Below, one piece after another: positions 25,133 through 34,340 of a DNA stretch of 38,142 nt. The notes under the pieces are model-generated. The model was not told the DNA's origin, searched no databases, and was given only the letters and a program-made list of their open reading frames with translations. Every line of letters starts with the position of its first letter. Position 1 is the stretch's first letter. The position numbers and the translations under genes are program-made. The stretch is from Treponema sp. (GTDB taxonomy: Bacteria; Spirochaetota; Spirochaetia; Treponematales; Treponemataceae): assembly GCA_016282835.1 (NCBI GenBank), contig JAEELR010000245.1:1-38142 (forward strand). Direction: 5' to 3'.

Positions 25133-27984
25133 CAGTGGAAAAGCCCCCAGTTTTTACCGTATTCAATGCTTACTCTTAACGGTACATTTAATTTGTAGGC
25201 GTTTTCCATTTTGTCTTTTATAAGCGCTATAGTCTTTTCTATTGTTTCCTTATCATCAGGGCATTCAAAAATTAATTCATCGTGAACCTGCAAAAGCATT
25301 TTTACGTTTTCGTATTCTTTTTTCTGAAGCTCCTTATCAATATCGAGCATTGCTTTCTTTACAATGTCTGCAGCGCTTCCCTGAATCGGCGAGTTTATGG
25401 CAATTCTTTCTGCTGCATTTGCTGCTATTTTGTTAGAAGAATTTATTGCACTTATGTAGCGTTTTCTTCCGCTTATAGTTTGTACATAGCCTGTTTCCTT
25501 GCAGTTAGAAATTGTTCTGGAAATAAACTCTTTGATTCCGCTGTATAAATTAAAATAGTTGTCTATAAAATTCTTTGCTTCTGTTCGTGAAATGCCCAGG
25601 TCCTTTGCGAGCCTGAAGGAACTCATTCCGTACATAATTCCAAAGTTTATTGTTTTTGCATTTCGTCTTTTGTCGCTCGTAACTTCTTCCGGAGGTATTG
25701 AATAGATTAGTGAGGCAGTTGCTTTGTGAACATCAATTCCTTCGTTGAACGCTTTGCACATATTCTGGTCGCCGCTTAAATGGGCAAGCACTACAAGTTC
25801 AATCTGCGAATAGTCCGCGCTGATTAAAACTTTTCCTTCACCGGCTGTAAATGCTGTTCTGATTCTTCTGCCTAAATCGTCGCGGACTGGAATGTTCTGT
25901 AAGTTTGGGTCCTGGCTTGAAAGTCGTCCTGTTGCAGTTCCTGTCTGTAAGAATGAAGTGTGAATCCGTGAGTTTTTATCTTTTAGAAGAGGCAGAGTTT
26001 CTACATAAGTGGTCTGAAGTTTCGTTAAGCTTCTCCAGCTTAAAATAAGCGGCAGGATAGGGTCATCTGTTTCCTGCAAAAGTTCTTCCAGGACGGAAGT
26101 GTCTGTAGAAAAGCCAGTCTTGTTTTTCTTCAGCGGTTTTAACTTTCTGTCTTCGAATAAAACTTTTTGAAGCTGCTTTGTGGATGAAATATTAAATTCG
26201 CTTCCTGTGATTTCAAAAATATTTTTTTCGAGGATACTGATTTTTTCTTTTAGTTCTGCACCAAAGCTTTCGAGTTCACCTGCATTTAAATGGATTCCTT
26301 CTATTTCCATTTTTACTAATACTTTTAGAAGTGGAAGCTCTGTTTCATAGAATATTCTGTTGATTTCCTTGTTCTTTTCTAATTCAGTTTTCAGCGCCTT
26401 CCATAGCATAAAAGTAAAGTCTGAATCTTCTGCGCCGTATCTGTATGCGTTTTCAAGTTCAACATCAGCAAAGGTTTTTCCTTTTGGAACAATGTCTGTA
26501 AACTCAATTCCTTTAAGGCCCAGAAATTTTTCGCTTAAAGTTTCCAGTGTCAATGAGCCTTTTCCTTCCCTGTCAGGATTAAGTAAATATGCTGCAACCA
26601 TTGTATCTATAACCCGGCACTCTGGAAGTGGAAGTCCCTGCGAGTACAAAACTTTTAAATCAAACTTAGCATTATGCATTATGACCGTAACTTCCGGGTT
26701 TGAAAAAAGTCTTTCCAGCTGCTTTAATGCAAATGCAAGCCCTATAGTCTGTGGAGCAAACATTTCTCCGGGCAAAATGATTGGGACATACACAGCTTCT
26801 TTTTCTTTACAGCATAAACTGAAGCCCACTAAAGAACAGGTAAAAGTGTCTAAGCTTGTAGTTTCTGTGTCGAATGCAATGGTTTTGTCCTGTGTGCCAA
26901 GAAATGAATCAATGTAGGAAGCCAGTTCATTTTCGTTTACAAAATATCTGTAGCTTTCTGTTGCGTTTTGCTTTATTTCGCGTGGTGTGTTTTCTGTGTT
27001 GTTTTCTTCTATATATATATTTTCTTTTGCATCAGGGGCAGCGTCTTTTGCATCTGGGACAGCAGCTTTTTCTTTACTGGCTGGAGAATCAGTTCCGTTT
27101 TCAGTCATTGTTGAAGCCGAAGAATACATTTTTGAGATTTGGTAAGCACCGAGTTCTGAAAGCTTTTTTGCTGCAAGAGAAAAGTTTAAATTGTCTGTCT
27201 TAAATGAATCAAAGTCGATTTCAACAGGAACTTCATCGCATAAAGTTATAAGTTTTTTAGAAAAATATGCATTGTCCTTATCGTTCCTGATTTTTTCTCC
27301 TAAAGCGCCCTTAATTTCATCAGCGTGCTCATAGATTCCGTCTAAGGTCTGGTATTCAGTCAAAAGCTTGAGTGCGGTTTTATCTCCAACGCCTTTAACG
27401 CCCGGAATATTATCAGCGGTATCCCCGGTTAAAGAAAGGTAGTCTAAGATTTTATCAGCAGTCACTCCCCATTTTTTTACAACTTCTTCCGGTCCGTTGA
27501 TTTCCCATCCGCCATTGAATTTGTCCGGCTGCATTTCCTCGCAGTTTTCATCAACTAGCTGTAAAAGGTCTTTATCGCCTGAAAGAATCCGGAGCCTGTA
27601 GCCTTCTGCCTTGCATTTTCTCGCAACAGTGGCAATTATGTCATCTGCTTCGTAGCCGTCTTTTCTCAAGACAGGAATGTTTAAGCTTTCAAGAATGTCT
27701 TCTATCCATGGAACCTGTGCATGCAAGTCTTCAGGAGTTTTTTCGCGGTTAGCCTTGTACTCGGGAAAAAGTTCGTGCCTGAAAGTTTTTGTCCTTGAGT
27801 CAAAAGCTGCAACCAGATATGCGGGTTTGTATTTTTGTATAAGTGCTTTCAAATTCTTAAAGAAAATTACTACTGCACTGATGTTTTCGTTTTTCGAGTT
27901 TGTCAAAGGGTGATTTACAAGTGCGAAATATGCTCTATAAATAAGTCCGTATGAATCTAAAATATAAATTGTTTTGTCTTCCAT
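25132..27984 (-). CDS. polA: DNA polymerase I
   Basis: From ATG 27984 the product has 950 residues (ATG 27996 is possible). The 5'-nuclease domain comes first (LDSYGLIYRAYFAL, DGYEADDIIATVA, LSGDKDLLQLVDE, LTGDTADNIPGVKGVG). The 3'-5' exonuclease keeps its acidic residues (AFDTETTS, MHNAKFDLKVL, YGAEDSDFT), so proofreading looks intact. Polymerase motifs are ISADYSQIELVVLAHLSGD (A), KTINFGIMYGMS (B) and LLQVHDELIFECP (C). It fills gaps in repair and removes Okazaki primers. There is no Shine-Dalgarno. It heads the minus-strand operon with coaE, SPOR and ybaK and diverges from alaS. Confidence 0.97.
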   Translation of the reverse strand: MEDKTIYILDSYGLIYRAYFALVNHPLTNSKNENISAVVIFFKNLKALIQKYKPAYLVAAFDSRTKTFRHELFPEYKANREKTPEDLHAQVPWIEDILESLNIPVLRKDGYEADDIIATVARKCKAEGYRLRILSGDKDLLQLVDENCEEMQPDKFNGGWEINGPEEVVKKWGVTADKILDYLSLTGDTADNIPGVKGVGDKTALKLLTEYQTLDGIYEHADEIKGALGEKIRNDKDNAYFSKKLITLCDEVPVEIDFDSFKTDNLNFSLAAKKLSELGAYQISKMYSSASTMTENGTDSPASKEKAAVPDAKDAAPDAKENIYIEENNTENTPREIKQNATESYRYFVNENELASYIDSFLGTQDKTIAFDTETTSLDTFTCSLVGFSLCCKEKEAVYVPIILPGEMFAPQTIGLAFALKQLERLFSNPEVTVIMHNAKFDLKVLYSQGLPLPECRVIDTMVAAYLLNPDREGKGSLTLETLSEKFLGLKGIEFTDIVPKGKTFADVELENAYRYGAEDSDFTFMLWKALKTELEKNKEINRIFYETELPLLKVLVKMEIEGIHLNAGELESFGAELKEKISILEKNIFEITGSEFNISSTKQLQKVLFEDRKLKPLKKNKTGFSTDTSVLEELLQETDDPILPLILSWRSLTKLQTTYVETLPLLKDKNSRIHTSFLQTGTATGRLSSQDPNLQNIPVRDDLGRRIRTAFTAGEGKVLISADYSQIELVVLAHLSGDQNMCKAFNEGIDVHKATASLIYSIPPEEVTSDKRRNAKTINFGIMYGMSSFRLAKDLGISRTEAKNFIDNYFNLYSGIKEFISRTISNCKETGYVQTISGRKRYISAINSSNKIAANAAERIAINSPIQGSAADIVKKAMLDIDKELQKKEYENVKMLLQVHDELIFECPDDKETIEKTIALIKDKMENAYKLNVPLRVSIEYGKNWGLFH

Positions 27985-27991
27985 AGATTGT

Positions 27992-27997
27992 ATCATA
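27992..27997 (-). promoter_or_regulatory. Extended -10 promoter of the polA operon
   Basis: On the minus strand TGC is followed by TATGAT (27997-27992), an extended -10. The polA ATG at 27984 follows after 7 nt. No convincing -35 was found, as is common for extended -10 promoters. Confidence 0.5.
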
Positions 27998-28046
27998 GCA
28001 GATTTATTTATTTGTATCGAGATTGAATGCAATTCATTTCAAAATC

Positions 28047-28078
28047 TTGAATAACGCGTTGTAACTTGGTAATATAAT
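28047..28078 (+). promoter_or_regulatory. Promoter of alaS
   Basis: A perfect TATAAT (28073-28078) ends 5 nt before the alaS ATG. TTGAAT (28047-28052) is the best -35, with a long 20-bp spacer. No Shine-Dalgarno is present. Confidence 0.55.
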
Positions 28079-28083
28079 CTATT

Positions 28084-29910
28084 ATGACTGCAAATGAACT
28101 TCGCTCAAAATATATTGAGTTTTTTAAATCAAAGAATCATGTTGAAATTTCAGGCCAGAGTTTAATCCCTGAAAACGATCCTTCAGTTTTGTTTACAACT
28201 GCTGGAATGCACCCTTTAGTTCCATATTTATTAGGTGAAAAGCATCCTTCTGGAACTCGTCTTACAGATTATCAGAAATGTGTTCGAACCGGGGATATTG
28301 AAGAAGTTGGAGACCCTTCGCATTTAACCTGTTTTGAAATGCTTGGAAACTGGTCTTTAGGTGATTATTTTAAGAAAGAGTCAATTTCATATTCTTATGA
28401 ATTTTTGACAAGCAAAGACTGGCTCGCCTTAGATCCTAGAAAAATTTCCGTAACAGTATTTGCCGGAGACGAAAATGCTCCTCGCGAGGAAGAAGCTGCT
28501 CAAATCTGGAAAGATAACGGAATGCCTGAGGATAAAATTGCATATCTTCCTGCAAGCGATAACTGGTGGGCTGCAGGTCCTACAGGTCCTTGTGGTCCGG
28601 ATACAGAAATATTCTACTGGGTTGGAGAAGGACTTCCTCCTGCCGGTTCAAATAAGGGAACTGACAGCGCTAACTGGATGGAAATCTGGAACAATGTATT
28701 TATGCAGTACAATCGTGTTGATGAAAAAACACTGGTTCCGCTTCCAAAGCAGAATGTTGATACAGGTATGGGACTTGAAAGAACAAACTGTATTTTGCAG
28801 GGTAAAACAAGCGTTTATCTTACAGAAGTTTTCCAGCCTATAATTCAGAAAATCGGTGAACTTTCAGGCGGCTATTCTTATGGCAGCGATGGAGAAAAAG
28901 ACAAGAGTGTCCGCATTATTGCAGATCACTGCCGTGCAGCTACATTTATTATTGGCGACCAGAAAGGAATTTCTCCTGACAGAGTTGGTGCCGGCTATGT
29001 ATTGCGCAGACTGATTCGCCGTGCAGTTCGTCATGGAATGAAGCTTGGAATTGAAAGAGCATTCTTAGCAGAAGTTGCTGATGTTGTAATTGCAAACTTC
29101 AAGAATGCATATCCTGAACTTGAACAGAATGCAGAAAGAATTCGAAAAGAATTAACAACTGAAGAAGAAAAATTCAGACTTACATTAAAGAAGGGTGAAG
29201 CAGAATTCCAGAAGCTCTTGCCAAACCTTATGAAAAATCCTAAGAAAATTATCAGTGGAAAAGTTGCATATAATCTTTATGAAACATATGGTTTCCCACT
29301 AGAACTTACTCAGGAACTTGGTGCTGAAAACGGTTTTACTGTTGATGTTGAAGGCTTTAAGGAAGCAGAAAGAAAACATCAGGAGCTTTCTAAAACTGCA
29401 GAAACCGGCGCAGCAAAAGGAGGTCTTGCAGAACAGTCAGATGTAACTACAAAATATCACACTGCAACACATCTTTTACAGCAGGCTTTAGTTGATGTTT
29501 TAGGTAATCAGGTTGCTCAAAAAGGCTCTAACATTACAAATGAACGAATGAGATTTGACTTTACTTTTGAAAGAGCTATGACAAAAGAAGAAGTTCAAAA
29601 GGTCGAAGATATTGTAAATGCAAAAATAAAAGAAGATTTACCGGTTACAATGGAAGTAATGTCCCTGGAACAGGCGAAAGCAGAAGGTGCCAGAGCATTA
29701 TTTGTTAATAAATATGGTGAAAGTGTAAAAGTATATACAATTGGTCGCGATCCAAAAACTGACTGGTACAGTAAGGAAGTTTGTGGTGGACCTCATGTTC
29801 AGCATACTTTACAGATTGGTGAGTTTAAGATTCAAAAAGAACAGTCCAGTTCACAGGGCGTTCGCAGAATCAGGGCTGTAATCAGCGGCGGCTTGCCATT
29901 AGATAAATAA
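28084..29910 (+). CDS. alaS: Alanyl-tRNA synthetase, short form without C-Ala domain
   Basis: The 608-residue product is about 270 residues shorter than the common form (about 875). The class II catalytic core is complete (FTTAGMHPLVPYL, TDYQKCVRTGDIEEVG, FEMLGNWSLGDYF). It is followed by the tRNA-recognition region (GYVLRRLIRRAVRHG) and an intact editing domain with HTATH and CGGPH zinc-site motifs. The sequence stops right after GVRRIRAVI, so the C-terminal oligomerisation domain is missing. Short AlaRS of this kind is known from spirochaetes, so this is likely a lineage feature and not a truncation. It charges tRNA-Ala. It diverges from polA with 99 bp between the starts. Confidence 0.96.
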   Translation: MTANELRSKYIEFFKSKNHVEISGQSLIPENDPSVLFTTAGMHPLVPYLLGEKHPSGTRLTDYQKCVRTGDIEEVGDPSHLTCFEMLGNWSLGDYFKKESISYSYEFLTSKDWLALDPRKISVTVFAGDENAPREEEAAQIWKDNGMPEDKIAYLPASDNWWAAGPTGPCGPDTEIFYWVGEGLPPAGSNKGTDSANWMEIWNNVFMQYNRVDEKTLVPLPKQNVDTGMGLERTNCILQGKTSVYLTEVFQPIIQKIGELSGGYSYGSDGEKDKSVRIIADHCRAATFIIGDQKGISPDRVGAGYVLRRLIRRAVRHGMKLGIERAFLAEVADVVIANFKNAYPELEQNAERIRKELTTEEEKFRLTLKKGEAEFQKLLPNLMKNPKKIISGKVAYNLYETYGFPLELTQELGAENGFTVDVEGFKEAERKHQELSKTAETGAAKGGLAEQSDVTTKYHTATHLLQQALVDVLGNQVAQKGSNITNERMRFDFTFERAMTKEEVQKVEDIVNAKIKEDLPVTMEVMSLEQAKAEGARALFVNKYGESVKVYTIGRDPKTDWYSKEVCGGPHVQHTLQIGEFKIQKEQSSSQGVRRIRAVISGGLPLDK

Positions 29911-29973
29911 AAAAAATAAACTGTAACTATGGACTTTGTAAAAGTGTTATATGTTCAGTGTGTGAGGTGATTT

Positions 29974-31071
29974 ATGAAACGTACATTATCTATATTTTTA
30001 GCTGCAGTTTTTTCTGCTGCACTTAGTTTTGCTCAGGCAACAAATGATTTCCAGGTTCTTGCTACCGTAAAGCTTAATAAAAGTGAATCGGTAACCTTAA
30101 AGAATTTAAAATCACGCGTTGGTTATTTGCAGAAACAGTATGAACCATATTACGGTAAAACAGACTTCAGTGTAGAGCAGAAACAGGAAGTTTTAGAAAA
30201 TGTTATCCGTGAAAAGTTAATGCTTCAGGCAGCTGCTAAGGAAAATATTGTTGTTACAGGAAATGAAGTTGATTCTTCTTTCCTGGGAATGTTTGCCCAG
30301 CAGTTAGGCGCTCAGATAACAGAAGCCCAGCTTGGTGAACTTATTCAGAATCAGTATAAAATGACTGTTGATGAATATTTGAAGCAGAATACCGGAATGG
30401 GACTTGCAGATTACAAAACACATTTAAAGAATCAGCTTACAATCCAGAAATATGTATATTCTAAAAAGATGGATGATTTAAAGAAAGTTGCTGCAACCGA
30501 TGAAGAAATCAGAACCTTCTATGAAATGAACAAAAAGTCATTCGCCTGGGACGATATGCAGAAATTATTCTTAGTAATTGTACCAAAAGCTAATGATGCC
30601 GTTTCTGCCCGCGCAAAAACTGTAGATATGCAGAATCAGTATAAAAAGGATGCAAAAAAATCTGCTGAATGGGAAGCTTCAAAGGATAACGGAACTGCAT
30701 ATGTTGCAAGAACAATCGTTGTATCTAAAACAAGTCAGCAGGCACAGCAGCTTGGATGGAGTTATGACAAAGTTATTGAATTATTCAGTAAAGATGTTGA
30801 TTATGTAAGCGATATTACAGAAACTGAAACAGACTATCAGTTCTATGTAGTTCTTAAAAAATACAGTTCAAAACTTTTAACTTTAAGCGATGTAGTTCGT
30901 CCTGAAACAACAATCACTGTATATGATTATATAAAAGGTAATTTAACACAGCAGAAGCAGCAGAAGTATTTTGAAACAGCAGCTCTTGAACTTTCAAAAG
31001 AATTAGATACACCTTCTAATGTAGAAAGAAAAAAGACTGGAGATGATTTAAAAGCTCTCTTGAACTGGTAA
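29974..31071 (+). CDS. SurA/PrsA-like periplasmic chaperone, peptidyl-prolyl isomerase type
   Basis: The product has 365 residues with a signal peptide (LSIFLAAVFSAALSFA) and a GAGGTGAT Shine-Dalgarno. The N-terminal part is a SurA_N-like helical chaperone region (QKQEVLENVIREKLMLQAA, then the YLKQNTGMGLADYKTHLKNQ block). The C-terminal part, from about residue 180 (ATDEEIRTFYEMNKKSFAW), resembles a divergent parvulin domain in which the usual GGDLG motif is not seen, so isomerase activity is doubtful. It probably guides outer-membrane proteins through the periplasm, which fits the many envelope genes here. Confidence 0.75.
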   Translation: MKRTLSIFLAAVFSAALSFAQATNDFQVLATVKLNKSESVTLKNLKSRVGYLQKQYEPYYGKTDFSVEQKQEVLENVIREKLMLQAAAKENIVVTGNEVDSSFLGMFAQQLGAQITEAQLGELIQNQYKMTVDEYLKQNTGMGLADYKTHLKNQLTIQKYVYSKKMDDLKKVAATDEEIRTFYEMNKKSFAWDDMQKLFLVIVPKANDAVSARAKTVDMQNQYKKDAKKSAEWEASKDNGTAYVARTIVVSKTSQQAQQLGWSYDKVIELFSKDVDYVSDITETETDYQFYVVLKKYSSKLLTLSDVVRPETTITVYDYIKGNLTQQKQQKYFETAALELSKELDTPSNVERKKTGDDLKALLNW

Positions 31072-31081
31072 GAGGTAAAAA

Positions 31082-31555
31082 GTGTCACGAAGAAAAGGTA
31101 GAATTTTAGCTTTTCAGGCTTTGTATTCTTATGATGTAGGCCAGATGCCTTTAGAAGAGCTCTTGAAATTTGAATGGGAGCAGGATTTTTCCATCTCTGT
31201 TACTGAAGATAAAGATCTTGTAAAAGAAGTATCTGATGAAGCAATTGAAAAAAGTGATAATGAAACTTATGACTTTGCGCGAATTATTATAAGTGGAACT
31301 GTTGCTCATCTGGAAGAAATTGATAATTTGATTAAAGAGCATCTTTCTGAAAAATGGGAATTTGAGAGAGTAAATAAAGTTTCTCTGGCAATTATAAGAA
31401 TGAGTGTTTTTGCCTTACTTTATCAGAAGGAATTGCCGGTTTCAGTTACAATTGATGAAGCTGTAGCAATTTCAAAGAATTACGGAGAAGATGCTTCTTA
31501 TAAATTTGTTAATGGTGTTCTGGATAAAATCAGCAGGCAGTTAGCAGGTAATTAG
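31082..31555 (+). CDS. nusB: Transcription antitermination factor NusB
   Basis: The product has 157 residues with a GTG start; AGAGG lies 7 nt upstream. The N-terminal SRRKGRILAFQALYSYDVGQ is the conserved NusB start, and the C-terminal ITIDEAVAISKNYGEDASYK with FVNGVLDKISR is the family signature. NusB with NusE (S10) binds boxA RNA for rRNA antitermination. The gene begins 10 bp after the SurA-like gene and is followed 10 bp later by the TPR lipoprotein gene, so these are likely one operon. Confidence 0.95.
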   Translation: MSRRKGRILAFQALYSYDVGQMPLEELLKFEWEQDFSISVTEDKDLVKEVSDEAIEKSDNETYDFARIIISGTVAHLEEIDNLIKEHLSEKWEFERVNKVSLAIIRMSVFALLYQKELPVSVTIDEAVAISKNYGEDASYKFVNGVLDKISRQLAGN

Positions 31556-31565
31556 AAGAAACAAG

Positions 31566-33440
31566 TTGAAACTAAGAAATAGTCTAAAAAAAATTGGAAT
31601 AGTATTTCTCTTTTTTTCGAGTATTTTTTTAGGGTGTAAAAATTCTTCTCATGAAAATTTTCTAGCTTTAATAAATCAAGTTGATAATTTTATTGCATTA
31701 GAAAACGAAAATGACGCTTTACGGGAATTAGCAAATGCAGAAAAAAAAGCTTATTCTTCGTATGAGCGTCTTGCAATTTATAAACGCTACATTCAATTAA
31801 ATAAAAATGACGAAGCAGAAAAAACTCTTGTAAAGGCAATAAAAAAACTACCGCAGTCAAAAGAGCTTCTTGCAGTCTACGTGAACTTCCTTCTAAGAAA
31901 AAATGAAATAACAAAAGCACTGGAACTTTCTGAAAAACTAAAAGGCACTTCTTACGAATCGTTTTATTCTGAGTCGCTTATAAAGTATGCCCTGAAAGAA
32001 AACGCCACAAATTCCAATGAATTGTTTTCGCAGGATTACAAAAAGAAGAAGAAAAAAAATAAAAAGGCTGAGACAAAATCAAGGGAAGAAAAGCAGAATC
32101 TTTTTTACGACGAGCGTTTTGTCCCGATTTACCTGAATGCATTTGAAGCCTCAAAAAATCAAAGCTTTTTAATAAATGCTTCCTGTATTTATTTAAAAAA
32201 AAATGACCTGAAACAAGCTGCATCTTTATATTCTTCCAATAATTTGGGCGCTAAGGATTCGTTTTACTGGGCGCAGTTATTCTATAATCTTTCAAGATAT
32301 TCTGATGCATTAAAGTGTCTTTCGCTTGCAGAAAATCTTTGTACCCCGAAAGAGTACTTTAACAATCTATGTTTCCAGGCCGACTTAAAGTACCTTCTTG
32401 AAGAAACAGATGAATCGCAGGTTGTACGGGAAAAACTTCTAGCTTATTACAAAGACTGCAAGTCAAAGGAAGCTGCAGGAGAAACAAATTATATTTTTTC
32501 TAATGAAGAATTAATTCCTGTTTCCAATACTTTTTCGAATTCAATTCTGTATGCTAAGAAGAATAAAGACATTTATGGTGAATACGATTTACTTTGTGAC
32601 TATGTAAAATTTTTCCCTTACGACATAAAGTCTCTGGCTTTGTACAGTTCCTTTGCACTTGACTGCATGAACCGGGAAGAAGATGATGAGTTTGCAAAAG
32701 CTTTAAGAAAGAATGGTTTAAAAACTATTCTGATGGAAGAAAATGACAGACTCCCTGTAGTGTCATTAAACGAAGCTTATGAAAGAATTAATTATGCTAT
32801 AACCAATAACCTGTCAGTAGATTTTGAAGTGTTGAATCAAATGCTCCTGGAAGTGACGGAATATAAGTTTAACGCAAACAGAATTAAAACTGTTGTATAT
32901 GAAATGCTCGAAAAATACTGCTACAGCCCAAATTTGTATCATGATATTGTGGTTCACTGGGCTTGTGACCGCTTGTTAAAGTACGGATTTAAGACAGAAG
33001 CCTATGATGTATTTATGTCTTATATAAAGGCAGTCAGTTCTAAAGCAGGTGAATTGGATTTTTCCAGTATGAATACCTGGCAGCTGGAATTTTTAGGATA
33101 CTTTTATGCAGCTAATAAACAGCTCGATGAAGCAAATGAGCTTTATTCAAAAATAACGGACGAAGAAAATTCAGGTGCAGGCTCGGTATCAAGTTATGTA
33201 AACCTTGCAATAATCAATAAATACTTAAAGGACTATGATACAGCCATCAAATACTTTAATCTTGCTTTTTCTGTTTCAAAGGACCCTTTCGAAATGGCTG
33301 AAATTTTATATAGAAGTGCAGTTTGCAGTCTTGATGTTAACGATGTAAAAAGTGCCGCTCACTCTTTGCGCTATTCTTTAGCCTTGAATCCTGAACACAA
33401 AAACTCAAGGCTTTTACTGAAATACCTGCAGGCGAATTAA
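31566..33440 (+). CDS. TPR lipoprotein
   Basis: The product has 624 residues from TTG 31566, a start chosen because it gives a lipoprotein signal peptide (IGIVFLFFSSIFLGC, Cys24) at once; only a weak AGAAG precedes it. TPR-like units occur at both ends (for example YKRYIQLNKNDEAEKTLVKA and SYVNLAIINKYLKDYDTAIK). A Lys-rich patch (YKKKKKKNKKAETK) encoded partly by an A8 tract lies near residue 157. Function is unknown; it is probably an envelope scaffold. Its stop directly abuts the stop of the convergent sigma factor gene. Confidence 0.78.
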   Translation: MKLRNSLKKIGIVFLFFSSIFLGCKNSSHENFLALINQVDNFIALENENDALRELANAEKKAYSSYERLAIYKRYIQLNKNDEAEKTLVKAIKKLPQSKELLAVYVNFLLRKNEITKALELSEKLKGTSYESFYSESLIKYALKENATNSNELFSQDYKKKKKKNKKAETKSREEKQNLFYDERFVPIYLNAFEASKNQSFLINASCIYLKKNDLKQAASLYSSNNLGAKDSFYWAQLFYNLSRYSDALKCLSLAENLCTPKEYFNNLCFQADLKYLLEETDESQVVREKLLAYYKDCKSKEAAGETNYIFSNEELIPVSNTFSNSILYAKKNKDIYGEYDLLCDYVKFFPYDIKSLALYSSFALDCMNREEDDEFAKALRKNGLKTILMEENDRLPVVSLNEAYERINYAITNNLSVDFEVLNQMLLEVTEYKFNANRIKTVVYEMLEKYCYSPNLYHDIVVHWACDRLLKYGFKTEAYDVFMSYIKAVSSKAGELDFSSMNTWQLEFLGYFYAANKQLDEANELYSKITDEENSGAGSVSSYVNLAIINKYLKDYDTAIKYFNLAFSVSKDPFEMAEILYRSAVCSLDVNDVKSAAHSLRYSLALNPEHKNSRLLLKYLQAN

Positions 33441-34283
33441 TTAAGCAACGAAATCTTCCAGAATCTTTCTACGGCTGTTTCTCTGTAAATCTGCAATTGC
33501 TTTCTTTTCAATCTGTCTGACTCTCTCTTTTGTAAGGTTAAAGTGTTTGCCGCATTCAGCCAGTGTCATTTCTTTTTTGCCGTTCAATCCGTAGCGCATT
33601 GTCAGAATCATTGCAGATTTTGAATCGAGAGTATTAAGTGCCTTCTTTATAGAATCCTTGAGGTTTATTTCAAGTGCATTTTCATAAGGATCTACTGACG
33701 TTGCTGAAACTATTGTATCTCCTAAAGAAAGCTTGCCTGAATCATCACCTGGCAGCGGACCGTCAAGACTTAAGAAATCTCTGGAAATATTAAGCATTTC
33801 ACGAACATGATATTTGGTCATACCGAGCATATTTGCAATTTCTTTCAGTTCATCATCTTCATTTAATTTTTCGAGAACTTTTAACTGAGCCTTTGCATTT
33901 TGAATCTGTGTAAGTTCATTTATTTTATTCATTGGAAGACGAATTGGGCTTTTCTTTTCAGCAATTGCCTTAAGGATTGACTGCCTGATCCACCATACAG
34001 CATAAGAAATAAAGTGATATCCTCTGTCAGGATCAAATTTTTCTACGGCTTCAATCAAACCTAAATAGCCCTCGCTGATTAAGTCTTCAAGTTCAAGGCC
34101 TCTTCCCTGATATTTTTTTGCAACATTCACTACGAATCGCATATTGGAGGTTAAAAGTTTATTTCTAGCTTCAAGATCACCATTCTTTGCTTTTTTTGCA
34201 AGTTCTACTTCTTCATCAGTTGTAATGAGAGTATTTCTTTTTAAGTCGTGTAAGTGAAGTTTTAAGATATCAACATCTTTCAT
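33441..34283 (-). CDS. Sigma-70 family RNA polymerase sigma factor (short, group 2-like)
   Basis: The product has 280 residues. Region 1.2 (LITTDEEVELAKKAKNGD) is followed by region 2 (LLTSNMRFVVNVAKKYQGRG, EDLISEGYLGLIEAVEKFDP, FISYAVWWIRQSI), region 3, and region 4 (LDSKSAMILTMRYGL, LTKERVRQIEKKAI). Region 1.1 is absent and the size equals RpoS-type factors. Region 2.4 is canonical, so it should read promoters like the primary sigma. AAGGAG at 34299-34294 is the ribosome-binding site. A sigma-54 type -24/-12 element lies 40-55 bp upstream of the ATG, which suggests that RpoN controls this gene, as it does rpoS in Borrelia. Whether this gene is an alternative or the main sigma factor cannot be decided here. 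Confidence 0.92.
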   Translation of the reverse strand: MKDVDILKLHLHDLKRNTLITTDEEVELAKKAKNGDLEARNKLLTSNMRFVVNVAKKYQGRGLELEDLISEGYLGLIEAVEKFDPDRGYHFISYAVWWIRQSILKAIAEKKSPIRLPMNKINELTQIQNAKAQLKVLEKLNEDDELKEIANMLGMTKYHVREMLNISRDFLSLDGPLPGDDSGKLSLGDTIVSATSVDPYENALEINLKDSIKKALNTLDSKSAMILTMRYGLNGKKEMTLAECGKHFNLTKERVRQIEKKAIADLQRNSRRKILEDFVA

Positions 34284-34322
34284 AATTTTAACGCTCCTTG
34301 TTACATTTGTTATTAAATATTA

Positions 34323-34338
34323 AGCATTAAGCGTGCCA
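34323..34338 (-). promoter_or_regulatory. Predicted sigma-54 (-24/-12) promoter of the sigma factor gene
   Basis: On the minus strand 34338-34323 reads TGGCACG, four bases, ATGCT. The consensus is TGGCACG-N4-TTGCW, so only one position differs, and the invariant GG and GC are correctly spaced. The start would fall near 34312, leaving a leader of about 29 nt with AAGGAG. Confidence 0.62.
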
Positions 34339-34340
34339 AC

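Noticed and set aside
26360..26917. Long plus-strand open frame inside polA
   Set aside because: It lies wholly within the strongly conserved polA coding sequence on the other strand and shows no recognisable domain or ribosome-binding site.
32045..32075. Poly-A tract in the TPR lipoprotein as a phase-variation switch
   Set aside because: The A8 run lies in a Lys-rich patch of an AT-rich gene and the frame is intact; no evidence of variation from one sequence.
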